In this document: positions 17,279-25,557 of the stretch, piece after piece
Numbering within the stretch: the stretch's first letter is position 1
Layout of the letters: every line of letters begins with the position of its first letter
NCBI RefSeq assembly: GCF_042643165.1
Contig: NZ_JBHRSH010000001.1
Span: 2,480,001 to 2,544,000, forward strand
Direction of reading: 5' to 3'
Source: Hyphococcus aureus
GTDB taxonomy: Bacteria; Pseudomonadota; Alphaproteobacteria; Caulobacterales; Parvularculaceae
DNA length: 64,000 nt
Program-made: the position numbers and the translations under genes
Notes under the pieces: generated by a model
The model's input: only the letters and a program-made list of their open reading frames with translations
Database searches by the model: none
What the model was told of the DNA's origin: nothing

Positions 17279-18298
17279 TTAAGCTGACGGTGACGAGCGC
17301 ATAGGGGCAAAGCACAAACGAATGCCGGGCCTTTCTGGCATGGCAGTCTGCAATTCAGCGCCATGCGCTTCTGCGATGCGGTCGGCGATGGCGAGGCCGA
17401 GGCCGGCGCCGCCACCCGGCGCTCGGTCGGCGCGCATGCCGCGCGCTTTGAAACGATTAAGCGTCTGCTCATCAAGCCCATGGCCGCCGTCATAAACGCT
17501 GACGGCGGGTTCCGGCCCAACTTCAACGATGACTTCACCACCGGCTGGCGTCGCTCGGATGGCGTTCACCGCGAGAGTGCGGACGGCGGCGGCGATTGCT
17601 TCCTCCAAGCCCGGAACCTTGTGGGGGAGGCCATCCGATTGAAAGGCGATGGCCTTGCCTTCAGCCACGGCCGTGGGCGCAAGTTCTGCGGCGATCCGGC
17701 GAGCGACGGCATGAAGATCAACCGGCGGCTGTTTTGCGAGGGGCTCGGCCGACTGGCTGCGCGCAAGCAGTAAGAATTGATCGACCATGTTGGACATGGC
17801 GTTCAATTGTTTGCGAAGCCGCGCCGCATCCTCGCGCGGCAGCTTGTCGAGTTCAAGCGCGAGAACCGCGAGCGGAGTTTTCAACTCATGCGCCGCATCC
17901 ATGGCGAAAGCTTCCTGGCGGCGCGCATAGGTTTCGAGTTTTGCGGTGAGTTGGGACACAGCTCTGGCGAAAGGCTCGATCTCGGCGGGCAGGGTGTTGT
18001 TTGTCGCGTCATAACGCTCCAGCCTTTCCGCGGCTGCGATGACATCTTGCGTCGCCGCCTTCAATCTATTTGTTACATGGCGGATGACCCAGAACGCGCC
18101 CAAGCCGAACAAGAGCAAAAATACGACGAGCGGAATGATCACGTGATCGACAATCTCAATCCACGTGGCCGCTACAGGCGGAGCGTGTTCGCTGAAGAAA
18201 CCGTATTGATGGCCGACCAGCGCGACCAGCACGACAGCGCTAAATATGCCGGCAACGATGAGGCCGATGGCGATCTGGCCGCCGATAGATCGCATCAT
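17279..18298 (-). CDS. Sensor histidine kinase of the efflux operon
   Basis: This two-component sensor has 339 residues. There are two transmembrane segments at about residues 8-29 and 52-74 with only a short (about 22-residue) periplasmic loop between, then a HAMP-like linker. The HisKA H-box is AMDAAHELKTPLAVL with phospho-acceptor His137, and the HATPase domain carries VYDGGHGLDEQ and APGGGAGLGLAIADRI. The short sensor loop suggests it senses membrane or metal effects rather than a large ligand. Its ATG overlaps the regulator's stop by 4 bp, and the adaptor gene begins 64 bp downstream, so it probably controls the pump. Confidence 0.9.
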   Translation of the reverse strand: MMRSIGGQIAIGLIVAGIFSAVVLVALVGHQYGFFSEHAPPVAATWIEIVDHVIIPLVVFLLLFGLGAFWVIRHVTNRLKAATQDVIAAAERLERYDATNNTLPAEIEPFARAVSQLTAKLETYARRQEAFAMDAAHELKTPLAVLALELDKLPREDAARLRKQLNAMSNMVDQFLLLARSQSAEPLAKQPPVDLHAVARRIAAELAPTAVAEGKAIAFQSDGLPHKVPGLEEAIAAAVRTLAVNAIRATPAGGEVIVEVGPEPAVSVYDGGHGLDEQTLNRFKARGMRADRAPGGGAGLGLAIADRIAEAHGAELQTAMPERPGIRLCFAPMRSSPSA

Positions 18299-18966
18299 GA
18301 TGCATCTTCCCTAATGAAGTAACCGACGCCGCGTACTGTATGGAGCATGCCGTCTGCGCCTGCCTCGGAAAGCCTGCGCCGGACGCGTGAGGCAAGGGCT
18401 TCGAGCGCATTTGGAGTCACCGCTTCGTCTAATCCGTAAAGCACGGCCTCGATCGATTCCCGCGGCACGACTTTTCCGGCGCGGCGCATCAGGAGCTCAA
18501 GGAAATCCGTTTCCTTGCGGCCGAAAGCGATGGAGACGCCGTCATAGCTGACGTTGCGGCTCGCAGTATCGAAACTCAGACCGCCGATGTGGAGCACGAC
18601 CGGAGTCCGCGCGCCGGGCCGGCGCATCATTGCGCGCAATCGCGCGGCGATTTCATCGACTTCGGCTGGTTTAACAAGATAGTCATCCGCGCCGGAATCA
18701 AGGCCTAGCACCCGTTCCGTCAGCGCGCCGCGAGCGGAGAGTATCAGCACTGGCGGGCGATCTTCGGGAAGCGCGTTCAGCCAGTCGACGCCGTCGCCGT
18801 CGGGCAGGCCGAGATCAAGAATAATCGCGTCATAGGCGGTTGAAGCAAGACGGAGATCGGCCGCCGCAAGCGTATCGGCGTGCTCTGAGGAAATAGCGCG
18901 CTTGCCCAACCCTTCTGTGAGCAAAGAGGCGAAGTCGGTGTTGTCTTCAATCAGTAGTACGCGCAT
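18295..18966 (-). CDS. OmpR-family response regulator of the efflux operon
   Basis: The protein has 223 residues. The receiver domain shows the acidic pair in LLIEDN, phospho-acceptor Asp51 in IILDLGLPDGDG, the switch residues LILSARGAL (Ser in place of the common Thr) and the conserved Lys in DYLVKPAEVDEI. The C-terminal winged helix (GRKETDFLELLMRRAGKVVP, then VRRRLSEAGADGMLHTVRGV) is of OmpR/PhoB type. It is the first gene of the minus-strand efflux operon and overlaps the kinase gene. Promoter DNA is expected in the AT-richer stretch 18967-19200. Confidence 0.92.
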   Translation of the reverse strand: MRVLLIEDNTDFASLLTEGLGKRAISSEHADTLAAADLRLASTAYDAIILDLGLPDGDGVDWLNALPEDRPPVLILSARGALTERVLGLDSGADDYLVKPAEVDEIAARLRAMMRRPGARTPVVLHIGGLSFDTASRNVSYDGVSIAFGRKETDFLELLMRRAGKVVPRESIEAVLYGLDEAVTPNALEALASRVRRRLSEAGADGMLHTVRGVGYFIREDAS

Positions 18967-19306
18967 GGCGGCCTGAACTTATTCTTATTGCAGCAGCTTT
19001 GTCAGGCTTTCCTGACTATTCGCTGACAGGCTGCCACGCCATTACGGCAGTTCTCTGTTTGCCGGCTAAAGTTCTTACGATGGCGATAATTCGATTGTTA
19101 TATCTGTTTTGTTGGTTGATTTGTCACCCTGCCGTGTTACCGTTGCAACATGTTGCATTCTGTTAAGGGCATGTTTTTGAAAGCATAATCGAGGTTTTTA
19201 TTGATATCCCTCCGGGCCCACCATCATCAATGACGCATTCACCCCTGGTATATTCTCCGAGTGAAAGAGCGCTTGGGGCGGGCCATGTCGGCTGAGGCTA
19301 ATGTTA
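18967..19306. other. 340-bp intergenic region upstream of the efflux operon
   Basis: No gene is visible. The first 230 bp are markedly AT-richer than the surroundings and should contain the leftward promoter of the response-regulator gene. The stretch also holds the 17-bp tRNA 3'-end copy. Between that copy and the LigC-like gene's stop there is nothing I recognise. Confidence 0.6.
19207..19223 (+). repeat. Direct repeat copy 2 (tRNA 3'-end remnant), candidate attachment site
   Basis: TCCCTCCGGGCCCACCA here is identical to the last 17 bp of the tRNA at 11401-11477, including the CCA, but the rest of a tRNA is absent. The 7.7 kb between the copies contains exactly the efflux operon with its own regulators and no integrase. 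Confidence 0.6.
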
Positions 19307-20257
19307 TCAAGCCTGCGCCGCGAGCTGACGGTCGAGCTCATGCAGTGTTCGGTAGCAGGGAAAGACGCTTGCAACGGAGGCGTTCGGCTCACGCCCTTCC
19401 TTGATGGCGGCGAAGAATTCGCGATCCTGTAATTCGATTCCGTTCATGGAAATATCAACATTGGATACGTCCACAGTTTCACCTGTGCCGTTGAGCAGGT
19501 CGTCATAGCGGGCGATATAGGTGCCATTGTCGCAAATATAGCGGAAGAACGCGCCAAGGGGGCCATCATTATTGAAAGAAAGAGATAGCGTACAGATTTT
19601 ACCTGTCTCGGTTTTCAGTTGGATCGACATATCCATAGTGATGCCAAGTTCCGGATGGGGCGGCCCTTCAACCGCATTGGCGACGACGACTTTTTCACCG
19701 GTTTGATATTGGAAAAGATCAACCGTATGAGCGGCGTGATGCCAGAGCAAATGATCCGTCCATGACCTCGGAGCGCCTTCGGCGTTGGTATTCGTGCGGC
19801 GAAAAAAATAAGTCTGAACATCCATCTGCTGTATGGAAAGTTCACCTGCGCTTATTTTATTGTGAACCCATTGATGCGACGGGTTAAACCGTCTCGTGTG
19901 GCCGACCATGCAGACAAGCCCGGTTTCCTTCTGCTTCTTCGCAATCGCCTCCGCGTCTTCGAAGGTATCCGCCAACGGGATTTCGACCTGCACATGCTTG
20001 CTGGCATCCATGCATTCTATCGCCTGGGCTGCATGCAACTGCGTTGGAGTGCAGAGAATCACGGCGTCCAGTCCTGGCAGATTCAACGCTTCGGACAGGT
20101 CGGTAAAGGCATTAGGAACGTTATAATCGGTTGCAACCTTCTGTGTCTGTTCAAGCCTGCGGCCGATAAGGGCGATAACTTCCACGCCGTCGATGTTTTT
20201 AATGCCGTCGAGATGCTTCCTTCCAAAGGCGCCGGCGCCCGCGATTGCGACTTTCAT
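19307..20257 (-). CDS. Gfo/Idh/MocA dehydrogenase, LigC-like (4-carboxy-2-hydroxymuconate-6-semialdehyde dehydrogenase family)
   Basis: This NAD(P)-dependent dehydrogenase has 316 residues. The Rossmann motif is VAIAGAGAFGRKHLDGI at the N-terminus. The usual EKP motif of the superfamily reads VEIPLAD. The stretches VGHTRRFNPSHQWVHNKI, QQMDVQTYFFRR, PRSWTDHLLWHHAAHTVDLF and LSFNNDGPLGAFFRYICDNG are, as I recall them, nearly those of LigC from protocatechuate 4,5-cleavage. LigC oxidises the ring-fission semialdehyde (hemiacetal) to 2-pyrone-4,6-dicarboxylate. No ring-cleaving dioxygenase lies nearby, so here it may oxidise another cyclic hemiacetal or aldehyde-acid. AAGGAG lies 10 nt before the ATG. 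It is the last gene of the minus-strand catabolic operon. Confidence 0.85.
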   Translation of the reverse strand: MKVAIAGAGAFGRKHLDGIKNIDGVEVIALIGRRLEQTQKVATDYNVPNAFTDLSEALNLPGLDAVILCTPTQLHAAQAIECMDASKHVQVEIPLADTFEDAEAIAKKQKETGLVCMVGHTRRFNPSHQWVHNKISAGELSIQQMDVQTYFFRRTNTNAEGAPRSWTDHLLWHHAAHTVDLFQYQTGEKVVVANAVEGPPHPELGITMDMSIQLKTETGKICTLSLSFNNDGPLGAFFRYICDNGTYIARYDDLLNGTGETVDVSNVDISMNGIELQDREFFAAIKEGREPNASVASVFPCYRTLHELDRQLAAQA

Positions 20258-20322
20258 TATCTTTGACTCCTTTCAAACACGGGCGTGTTCGCCGATAGGG
20301 CGCTTCTGCGGCGCGGATTGCG

Positions 20323-21477
20323 TCAAACAGGAACTTCGTCAAGCTGGCGCGGCGTTTTAAAGAGTTTTTCCGCCCCATTCTTGGTAACCACAACGCTGTC
20401 GCCCAGCACATGATAGCCAGCAATCGGCGTATAGGTGTTGGGGTGAACGATGAGCACAGAATTTTCCTCGAGTACGGTTTCCACGCCTTCAAGGATTAGG
20501 ACCTCGTCGAGATAAAGCCCCAGGCAGTGGCCGCGCACGCGGGTGTATTCCGCCGTGCAATATTCGCCATATCCATATTTGCGGAAAACGTCGTTCTCGG
20601 CCTTGGCGATGTCATGTGCGGTGACGCCGGGTTTGATGACGTCGATGCCTGCAGCAACCGACTCATTGAATAGATCGAATGACTTCTTTTGTGCGTCGCT
20701 AGCGGGGCCCATCACCGCGGAGCGGCAAATCTGTGTCCAGTAACCGTCCCACTGAGGGGTCAACTCCGTGCGGACCATGTCGCCTTTTTGAAGCTTGCGG
20801 TCGGTCGGCGGGGTCATACCGCGCACATCGTCGCCGCCGGAAGCGATCAGCATGAAATTATCGGCGCCGCCCATGCTGCGCAGCTTGGCCTCGACATTGG
20901 CTACGATATCGAATTCATGCGCGCCGGGCACGATCGCTTCGAGAAAGGCGAGCCACGCGGCGTCGCAAATCTCACCGGCGCGGCGCAACTTTTGGATTTC
21001 CCAGTCGCTTTTTACAAGGCGAACCTTGTCGCCGATCATGGTGCCGTTGACAAAAGCAGCGCCGGGTGCGGCCTCTTTCAGGCCGGCGAGGAGACTTGCG
21101 GGGAGGAAATCCCAACCGGCGACGCCAATTTTTTCAGGCGCCCCGCCTTCACGCAGCCGATCGGCAATCTCTGCTGGAGAGGCGAGTGTGACGCGGCGAA
21201 CATCTTCGACAAATCCGGCCGCCTTCGTCGCGCGTTCATCTTCCGCGGACAGAACGAAAGCTGTTGGCGCGCCAGTCGCTGGAAGATAGGCGAGAGCGAC
21301 GCTCGATTGAAGCGCAGCGCCAGTGACATATCGGAAATTCTCGCGCCGCCAGGACGGCGCATAGATAAGCAGCCCGTCCAATCCGGCTTTTTCCATTTCC
21401 TTACGAATGCGTCGATAACGCCACTCACGCTCTTCAAGAGGCGGTGCGACAATTGCAGATTGCGCCTTTAGGGTCAT
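20323..21477 (-). CDS. M24-fold (creatinase/prolidase-like) protein with degenerate metal site
   Basis: This 384-residue protein has the two-domain pita-bread architecture: a creatinase-like N-domain (about 15-150, RYRRIRKEMEKAGLDGLLIY) and an M24 domain (about 160-375). Aligned by eye, the five metal ligands Asp, Asp, His, Glu, Glu of metallo-M24 enzymes are Glu238, Gln249, His317, His345 and Gly359. Only the His of the GH motif is kept. It is therefore not an ordinary aminopeptidase P or prolidase. Metal-independent M24-fold enzymes such as creatinase hydrolyse small C-N bonds, and a similar chemistry is possible here. It is the penultimate gene of the operon, 18 bp after a second degenerate M24 gene. 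Confidence 0.8.
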   Translation of the reverse strand: MTLKAQSAIVAPPLEEREWRYRRIRKEMEKAGLDGLLIYAPSWRRENFRYVTGAALQSSVALAYLPATGAPTAFVLSAEDERATKAAGFVEDVRRVTLASPAEIADRLREGGAPEKIGVAGWDFLPASLLAGLKEAAPGAAFVNGTMIGDKVRLVKSDWEIQKLRRAGEICDAAWLAFLEAIVPGAHEFDIVANVEAKLRSMGGADNFMLIASGGDDVRGMTPPTDRKLQKGDMVRTELTPQWDGYWTQICRSAVMGPASDAQKKSFDLFNESVAAGIDVIKPGVTAHDIAKAENDVFRKYGYGEYCTAEYTRVRGHCLGLYLDEVLILEGVETVLEENSVLIVHPNTYTPIAGYHVLGDSVVVTKNGAEKLFKTPRQLDEVPV

Positions 21478-21495
21478 GCGGGACTCTTTCTTTAG

Positions 21496-22524
21496 CTATG
21501 CGGCGATGATGCTCGGGCTGCCGGCGAGAAGTCGCACGGTCGCGGCGGAAGTGAACACGCCGTCTGGCGTCTTCAACGTAAGGCGAGGGGAGACAACTTC
21601 GCCTTCAGCGAATGAACGATGCGTGTCGTCCGCAGAGCGATAGGCGCCGCGAGTTTCGATTTCGACATGCGACCAGCAGGAAACGGTCAGACCCGTTTCA
21701 CCGGGCAGGGCTTTTGCAACGGCCGCCTGCAGGGAGCTTTCGCTGGCGTCAGGTTTTAATGCGCTGAACAGGACATCTCTGGCCCGTTGAAGGGTTTCGC
21801 CGGCGCCGCCGCCTTCGGTGCGCGCAGCCTCCACCCAGACATAGCGATATTGGCCCCAAGCGTCGATCAGACGGTCGCCTGTGTCGGCTGTGCGGCAATG
21901 AACTTCAAGATCGGCGTAACCGGCGCGGCGGCTGTCACCGACCATGAGAGAAAGACGTGCGCCATCCTGAGCTTTATGCGCCGCTTTCTCGATAACATCC
22001 GTGAGAATGTGCCCAGCCTCTTCAAGTAAGGCGAGTTCTTCAAGGTCTGGGACACGCCGCACATCTTTTACGAGATTGCCAAGCGGATGCATTTGTGCGC
22101 CGGGCGCCGCGTCGCGCAATTGCGTCAAGAGCGCATCAGGCCACCATTCACTGCCGACAAGACCGATCGCAGCGTTGTCGCCGTCTTTTTGTTCGCCAAC
22201 AAATTCAGCGATGTTCTTGGCGGCATTGGGACCGCTGCGAATATCGTCAAGAATCGTCGTGCGCTTGATCCATGGATTGACGCGCTTGGACAGCTTCATG
22301 ATGAGCGCAGGTGGGCCGTCCACCGGCACAGCGAGCACTGCTTCGTTCCAGTAGAGACAGAAATTTGTCAGGTAGGAAAGATCGCCGCCGCGCGAAATGT
22401 CGGCATAAACGAGACCGATCGTGCAACCTTCTTCCCTCAGCTGCGCGCGTAATTGATCGAGGCGGTCTTCATAGACGGAACGGGGCGTTTCATTGATATC
22501 GAGTTTGACAAGGCCGCGTTTCAT
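21496..22524 (-). CDS. Divergent M24-fold protein, partner of the adjacent M24 gene
   Basis: The protein has 342 residues, shorter than usual for the fold. The N-domain (YEDRLDQLRAQLREEGCTIG, then LSYLTNFCLYWNEAVLAV) and an M24-like C-domain are recognisable. The D-x10-D metal pair reads Asp221 and Glu232 (DAWGQYRYVWVEAART). The GHGxG His motif is not conserved (VSCWSHVEIET), and the two terminal Glu ligands are absent (VVSPRLTL and GVFTSAATVRLL). It overlaps the upstream small dehydratase-like gene by 4 bp (ATGA) and precedes the other M24 gene by 18 bp. The two may work as a heteromer; this is inference. Confidence 0.75.
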   Translation of the reverse strand: MKRGLVKLDINETPRSVYEDRLDQLRAQLREEGCTIGLVYADISRGGDLSYLTNFCLYWNEAVLAVPVDGPPALIMKLSKRVNPWIKRTTILDDIRSGPNAAKNIAEFVGEQKDGDNAAIGLVGSEWWPDALLTQLRDAAPGAQMHPLGNLVKDVRRVPDLEELALLEEAGHILTDVIEKAAHKAQDGARLSLMVGDSRRAGYADLEVHCRTADTGDRLIDAWGQYRYVWVEAARTEGGGAGETLQRARDVLFSALKPDASESSLQAAVAKALPGETGLTVSCWSHVEIETRGAYRSADDTHRSFAEGEVVSPRLTLKTPDGVFTSAATVRLLAGSPSIIAA

Positions 22525-23027
22525 GCCGTGTCTCCTGCGAGTTGAGGGCCGAGGGCGATAACGCCGCCGCCGCGGATCATGTCTAGAAGGAATGGATCGA
22601 CAGGATTGCCCTGGAGCGTTTCCCCGGTCCGTTCGTTGACAAAGCGGGCGTTGGGAATATCGACGGAGACTGTGTCGCCTTCTTCAACTGCGGCGCTCAC
22701 GCCTTTGACTTCGAGGATCGGCAGGCCGATTTCAAACGCATTGCGATAAAATGTTCGCGAAAAATATTCCGCCACAACGCAGGAAACGCCTGTGGCGATC
22801 ATTGCTTTCACGGCAACGGCGCGTCCCGAAGATTGCCCGAAATGTTTTCCCGCGATCAGAATGTCGCCCTTTTGGACTTCCTTGCCAAAGCGGGGGTTTT
22901 CATCCTCCAGGACGAATTTCGCCGCCTCTTCCAGCGGCTGGTAAACGCGCCGCGTCTTGATGATCTGATCGGTCGGAATGAAGTCGCCGACTTTCCAGCA
23001 CCGGCCTTTGAATGCAAAATCGTTCAT
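22521..23027 (-). CDS. LeuD-like small subunit, divergent (aconitase superfamily swivel domain)
   Basis: This 168-residue protein is the swivel-domain partner of the downstream-acting large subunit. The family N-terminus VGDFIPTDQIIKTRRV is kept. The active-site loop, usually NFGCGSSREHA, reads HFGQSSGRAVA at residues 62-72. The Ser and Arg corresponding to the catalytic Ser and substrate Arg are present as Ser67 and Arg69, while the Cys, Glu and His positions are changed. VVAEYFSRTFYRNAFEIGLP matches the conserved A-x-x-F-x-R-x-F-x-R-N-A block. It overlaps its neighbours by 4 bp on each side. It forms the divergent pair with the cysteine-less large subunit at 23024-24289. Confidence 0.82.
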   Translation of the reverse strand: MNDFAFKGRCWKVGDFIPTDQIIKTRRVYQPLEEAAKFVLEDENPRFGKEVQKGDILIAGKHFGQSSGRAVAVKAMIATGVSCVVAEYFSRTFYRNAFEIGLPILEVKGVSAAVEEGDTVSVDIPNARFVNERTGETLQGNPVDPFLLDMIRGGGVIALGPQLAGDTA

Positions 23028-24289
23028 GCGTCCTCCCGAACGTCTACTATGTGTCCGGCTTTCGCCGAGGCGGCGACGGTATGCGCCGATGCGAGATACA
23101 TCTTGGCGAGGGGGCTGCCGTTGCGGCCGGGGAAGTTCCGTGAATGTGTGGAAATCATGGCTTCGCCGTCAGCAAGCGCGCCCATATTGACGGCCTGATT
23201 GGAGCCGGTGCTTGGCGGGAACCACAAGGCGCCGGCGTTATGCAGCTTTTCAACGAGCCCTTCTTTCAAGGCGTCAGCGAATGCGTTGCGGCTAGACGGC
23301 ACGATATTGAAGCGCACCTGCGGGTTCACGCTGGCGTTTTCGAAGACTTTCGCCGCTGTGCGAATGTCTTCGATGCGTCCGCCGCCATGACCGCCGAGTT
23401 CGGCATAGTGAATGGTCTCGCCAGCGACGAGGCGCGCGTCTTTGACATTGCCGACGGTTGGCGGGCAGGCGATCTGCGGACCGACATTGGAAATATCGAA
23501 ATCCAGCGTTTTCTCGAAATCCGCATCTGTTGTCTTCGGAATGTCGAGGTCGCGCCATGCGCCCATGGCGCCGACTTTTTCTGCGAAGTCGAACACTTTT
23601 TGATCAGGCACGATGTAGCTGCATTTAGCGCCAACATCGACATTGATCAGCGGAAACAGCCAGCGATCGAACAGGCTCAAGCCTTCGATGAAGGGGCCGC
23701 CAAATTCAAGCGCCTTATAGACCGTTCCGCCTTCGCCGATCTGAGCGACAAGCCACAAGGCGATGTCGCGGGGCGTCGTCCCCGGCGCCAGTTCGCCATG
23801 GAGATTGATGCGGATCGTGCTCGGGACTTTGAACCAGGCCTTGCTGTAGGGAAAGACGGTTCCCGCATGAGAATCGTTGCCGAGGGCGGCGGCGAAAGCG
23901 CCCATGGCGCCATAGACCGGCGTATGGCTGTCCGATCCGACCAGCACCATGCCCGGTCCGATTGCGCCGGCCTGCAAGACGGCGTTGTGAATGTTGCCGC
24001 TGCCGCAATCGTAAAGATTGATCGCGTTTTTGCGGGCCCAGGCGCGGTCAGCTTTCAGCATTTCAGCTTCATGCTCGCGTGGGGGAGAGAAAATGTGGTC
24101 GAACACCATGTGAAGCCGTTCCGGATTCTTTATCGGCCGACCGATCTTTTCATCATAAAGGCGCGTGGTCAGATAGCCGCTGATCTCGTGCATCACCATG
24201 CCGTCGACTTCGGCGACGACCACGTCGCCCGGCGCAGCGGATTTTTTACCGCTGGCGCGAGCGAGGATATTTTCGATGAGTGTTGTCAT
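23024..24289 (-). CDS. LeuC-like large subunit lacking all three Fe-S cluster cysteines
   Basis: The protein has 421 residues. Family features are clear: VDGMVMHEISGY, VFDHIFSPP, VGSDSHTPVYGAMGAFA, and C-terminal GALADGEAMISTHSRNFPGR. The three [4Fe-4S] ligands are gone. The GSCTNGR segment reads GGHGGGR with His301, and the PGCGxC segment reads PPSTGSN with Ser360 and Ser363. The adjacent paralogue (24286-25557) has all three cysteines. So this protein should not carry an aconitase-type cluster unless bound otherwise. It may catalyse a cluster-free isomerisation or hydration, or be a regulatory or structural partner. It starts with a 4-bp overlap with the preceding paralogue. Confidence 0.85.
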   Translation of the reverse strand: MTTLIENILARASGKKSAAPGDVVVAEVDGMVMHEISGYLTTRLYDEKIGRPIKNPERLHMVFDHIFSPPREHEAEMLKADRAWARKNAINLYDCGSGNIHNAVLQAGAIGPGMVLVGSDSHTPVYGAMGAFAAALGNDSHAGTVFPYSKAWFKVPSTIRINLHGELAPGTTPRDIALWLVAQIGEGGTVYKALEFGGPFIEGLSLFDRWLFPLINVDVGAKCSYIVPDQKVFDFAEKVGAMGAWRDLDIPKTTDADFEKTLDFDISNVGPQIACPPTVGNVKDARLVAGETIHYAELGGHGGGRIEDIRTAAKVFENASVNPQVRFNIVPSSRNAFADALKEGLVEKLHNAGALWFPPSTGSNQAVNMGALADGEAMISTHSRNFPGRNGSPLAKMYLASAHTVAASAKAGHIVDVREDA

Positions 24290-25557
24290 TTAAGAACCTC
24301 TCGCGGATCGGTAATGCTTCCGGTCAGTGCGGAGGCTGCAGCGGTCGCTGGGCTCGACAGATAGATGTCCGATTCATAGCTGCCCATGCGGCCCCGGAAA
24401 TTGCGGTTAGCGGTCGACAACGTCACTTCGCCGTCGCCCATGGCGCCCCCGTCGCCGGCGCAACCGCCGCAGCCGGGATTGGTGATGAGCGCGCCTGCAT
24501 CGATCAGAATACTGAGCAAGCCTTCTTCGGTTGCGCGTTTCAAAATCCCACGAGAGCCAGGCGTCACCATCATCCTGACCGTTGGCGATATCTTACGGCC
24601 TTTCAGGATCGAGGCGACTTCCACGAGGTCGTCATACTTCGCGTTGGCGCAGGAGCCGACAAAGACCTGGTCGAGCTTCAACCCGGCGACGTCTGAAATA
24701 GGCTTGACGTTGTCGACGACATGCGGGCAGGCGATCTGCGGCTCGAGTGTAGAAACGTCGAGATTAACCGTCTCACTATATGTGGCGTCTTCGTCAGGAT
24801 AGAGAGCGGAGTTTTCGGGATTTTCAACGCCGGCGGCGCGGCAAAATTCGAAAGTTTTTTCGTCCGGCGGCACATAGGCATTCTTGCACCCCATCTCCAT
24901 GGAGAGATTGCACAGCGTCATCCGTTCGGAGACGGAAAGGTCCCGCGTCAGGCCGCCGTGAAATTCTATCGATTTATAGGTGGCGCCGTCGGCGGTGAGA
25001 TCGCCGATCAGTTTCAGCATGATGTCTTTGGGATAGACGCCAAGAGGCAAACGGCCCTCAAGGGAAATTTTGATAGACTCCGGCGTCATCATCCAGATTG
25101 TGCCAAGCGCCCAAGCGGCGGTGATCTCGCTGAAGCCAACGCCGGTGCCGAGTGCGCCAAGCGCGCCGTAGATCGTCGAGTGAGAGTCGGTGCCGATGAT
25201 GACATCGCCGGGCCTGACGCAACCGTTTTCCATCAGCGCCAGATGGCAAATGCCCTCCTGGACATCAAAAAACTTATCGATGCCCCGGGCCTCAGCGAAT
25301 TGGCGGCTGCGGCGATGCTGACTTGCGACGAGGCTCGTGCGGGCGGGGGAGATATGGTCCATCACCATCGCCACGCGTTCAGGGTGTTTCAGAACCGCGC
25401 CGTCAAGCTTTTCAAACGCAGCGATGCATCGCCAGCTTGCCGTGTGACTCATATAAATGTCTGGCGCTACATCGGCGATGTCGCCTGGTTTCAAATCATT
25501 GACGCCTGATGCGCGTTCAAGCGCTTTTTGCGCAAAGGTTTTTGCTGTTGTGCTCAT
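24286..25557 (-). CDS. 3-isopropylmalate dehydratase/homoaconitase-like large subunit (LeuC type, intact Fe-S site)
   Basis: This hydro-lyase large subunit of 423 residues belongs to the aconitase superfamily, catalysing reversible dehydration or isomerisation of a 2-hydroxy polycarboxylate with a [4Fe-4S] cluster. Cluster ligands are Cys303 in VGSCANAK and Cys363/Cys366 in NPGCGGCAG. Other conserved elements are VMDHISPA, IGTDSHSTIYGALGALGTGV and STANRNFRGRMGS. The length fits the LeuC/HacA subfamily of about 420 residues rather than proteobacterial LeuC of about 470, so leucine biosynthesis is unlikely; 2-alkylmalate-type dehydratases such as dimethylmalate dehydratase are alternatives. It overlaps neighbours by 4 bp at both ends. 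Confidence 0.88.
   Translation of the reverse strand: MSTTAKTFAQKALERASGVNDLKPGDIADVAPDIYMSHTASWRCIAAFEKLDGAVLKHPERVAMVMDHISPARTSLVASQHRRSRQFAEARGIDKFFDVQEGICHLALMENGCVRPGDVIIGTDSHSTIYGALGALGTGVGFSEITAAWALGTIWMMTPESIKISLEGRLPLGVYPKDIMLKLIGDLTADGATYKSIEFHGGLTRDLSVSERMTLCNLSMEMGCKNAYVPPDEKTFEFCRAAGVENPENSALYPDEDATYSETVNLDVSTLEPQIACPHVVDNVKPISDVAGLKLDQVFVGSCANAKYDDLVEVASILKGRKISPTVRMMVTPGSRGILKRATEEGLLSILIDAGALITNPGCGGCAGDGGAMGDGEVTLSTANRNFRGRMGSYESDIYLSSPATAAASALTGSITDPREVLK

Noticed and set aside
16153..17541. Long version of the CzcB-like protein starting at 17541
   Set aside because: The first 109 residues overlap the sensor-kinase gene and lack similarity to adaptors; the ATG at 17214 gives a clean signal peptide.
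11478..19206. Integrase, transposase or other mobility gene inside the tRNA-flanked block
   Set aside because: All open frames in the block are accounted for by the efflux operon; no recombinase motif was seen, so only an att-like remnant is claimed.
23144..24364. Long plus-strand frame (about 406 codons) antisense to the LeuC-like gene
   Set aside because: It mirrors the codon periodicity of the GC-rich minus-strand gene, shows no recognisable domain, and the minus-strand protein has clear family motifs along the whole stretch.
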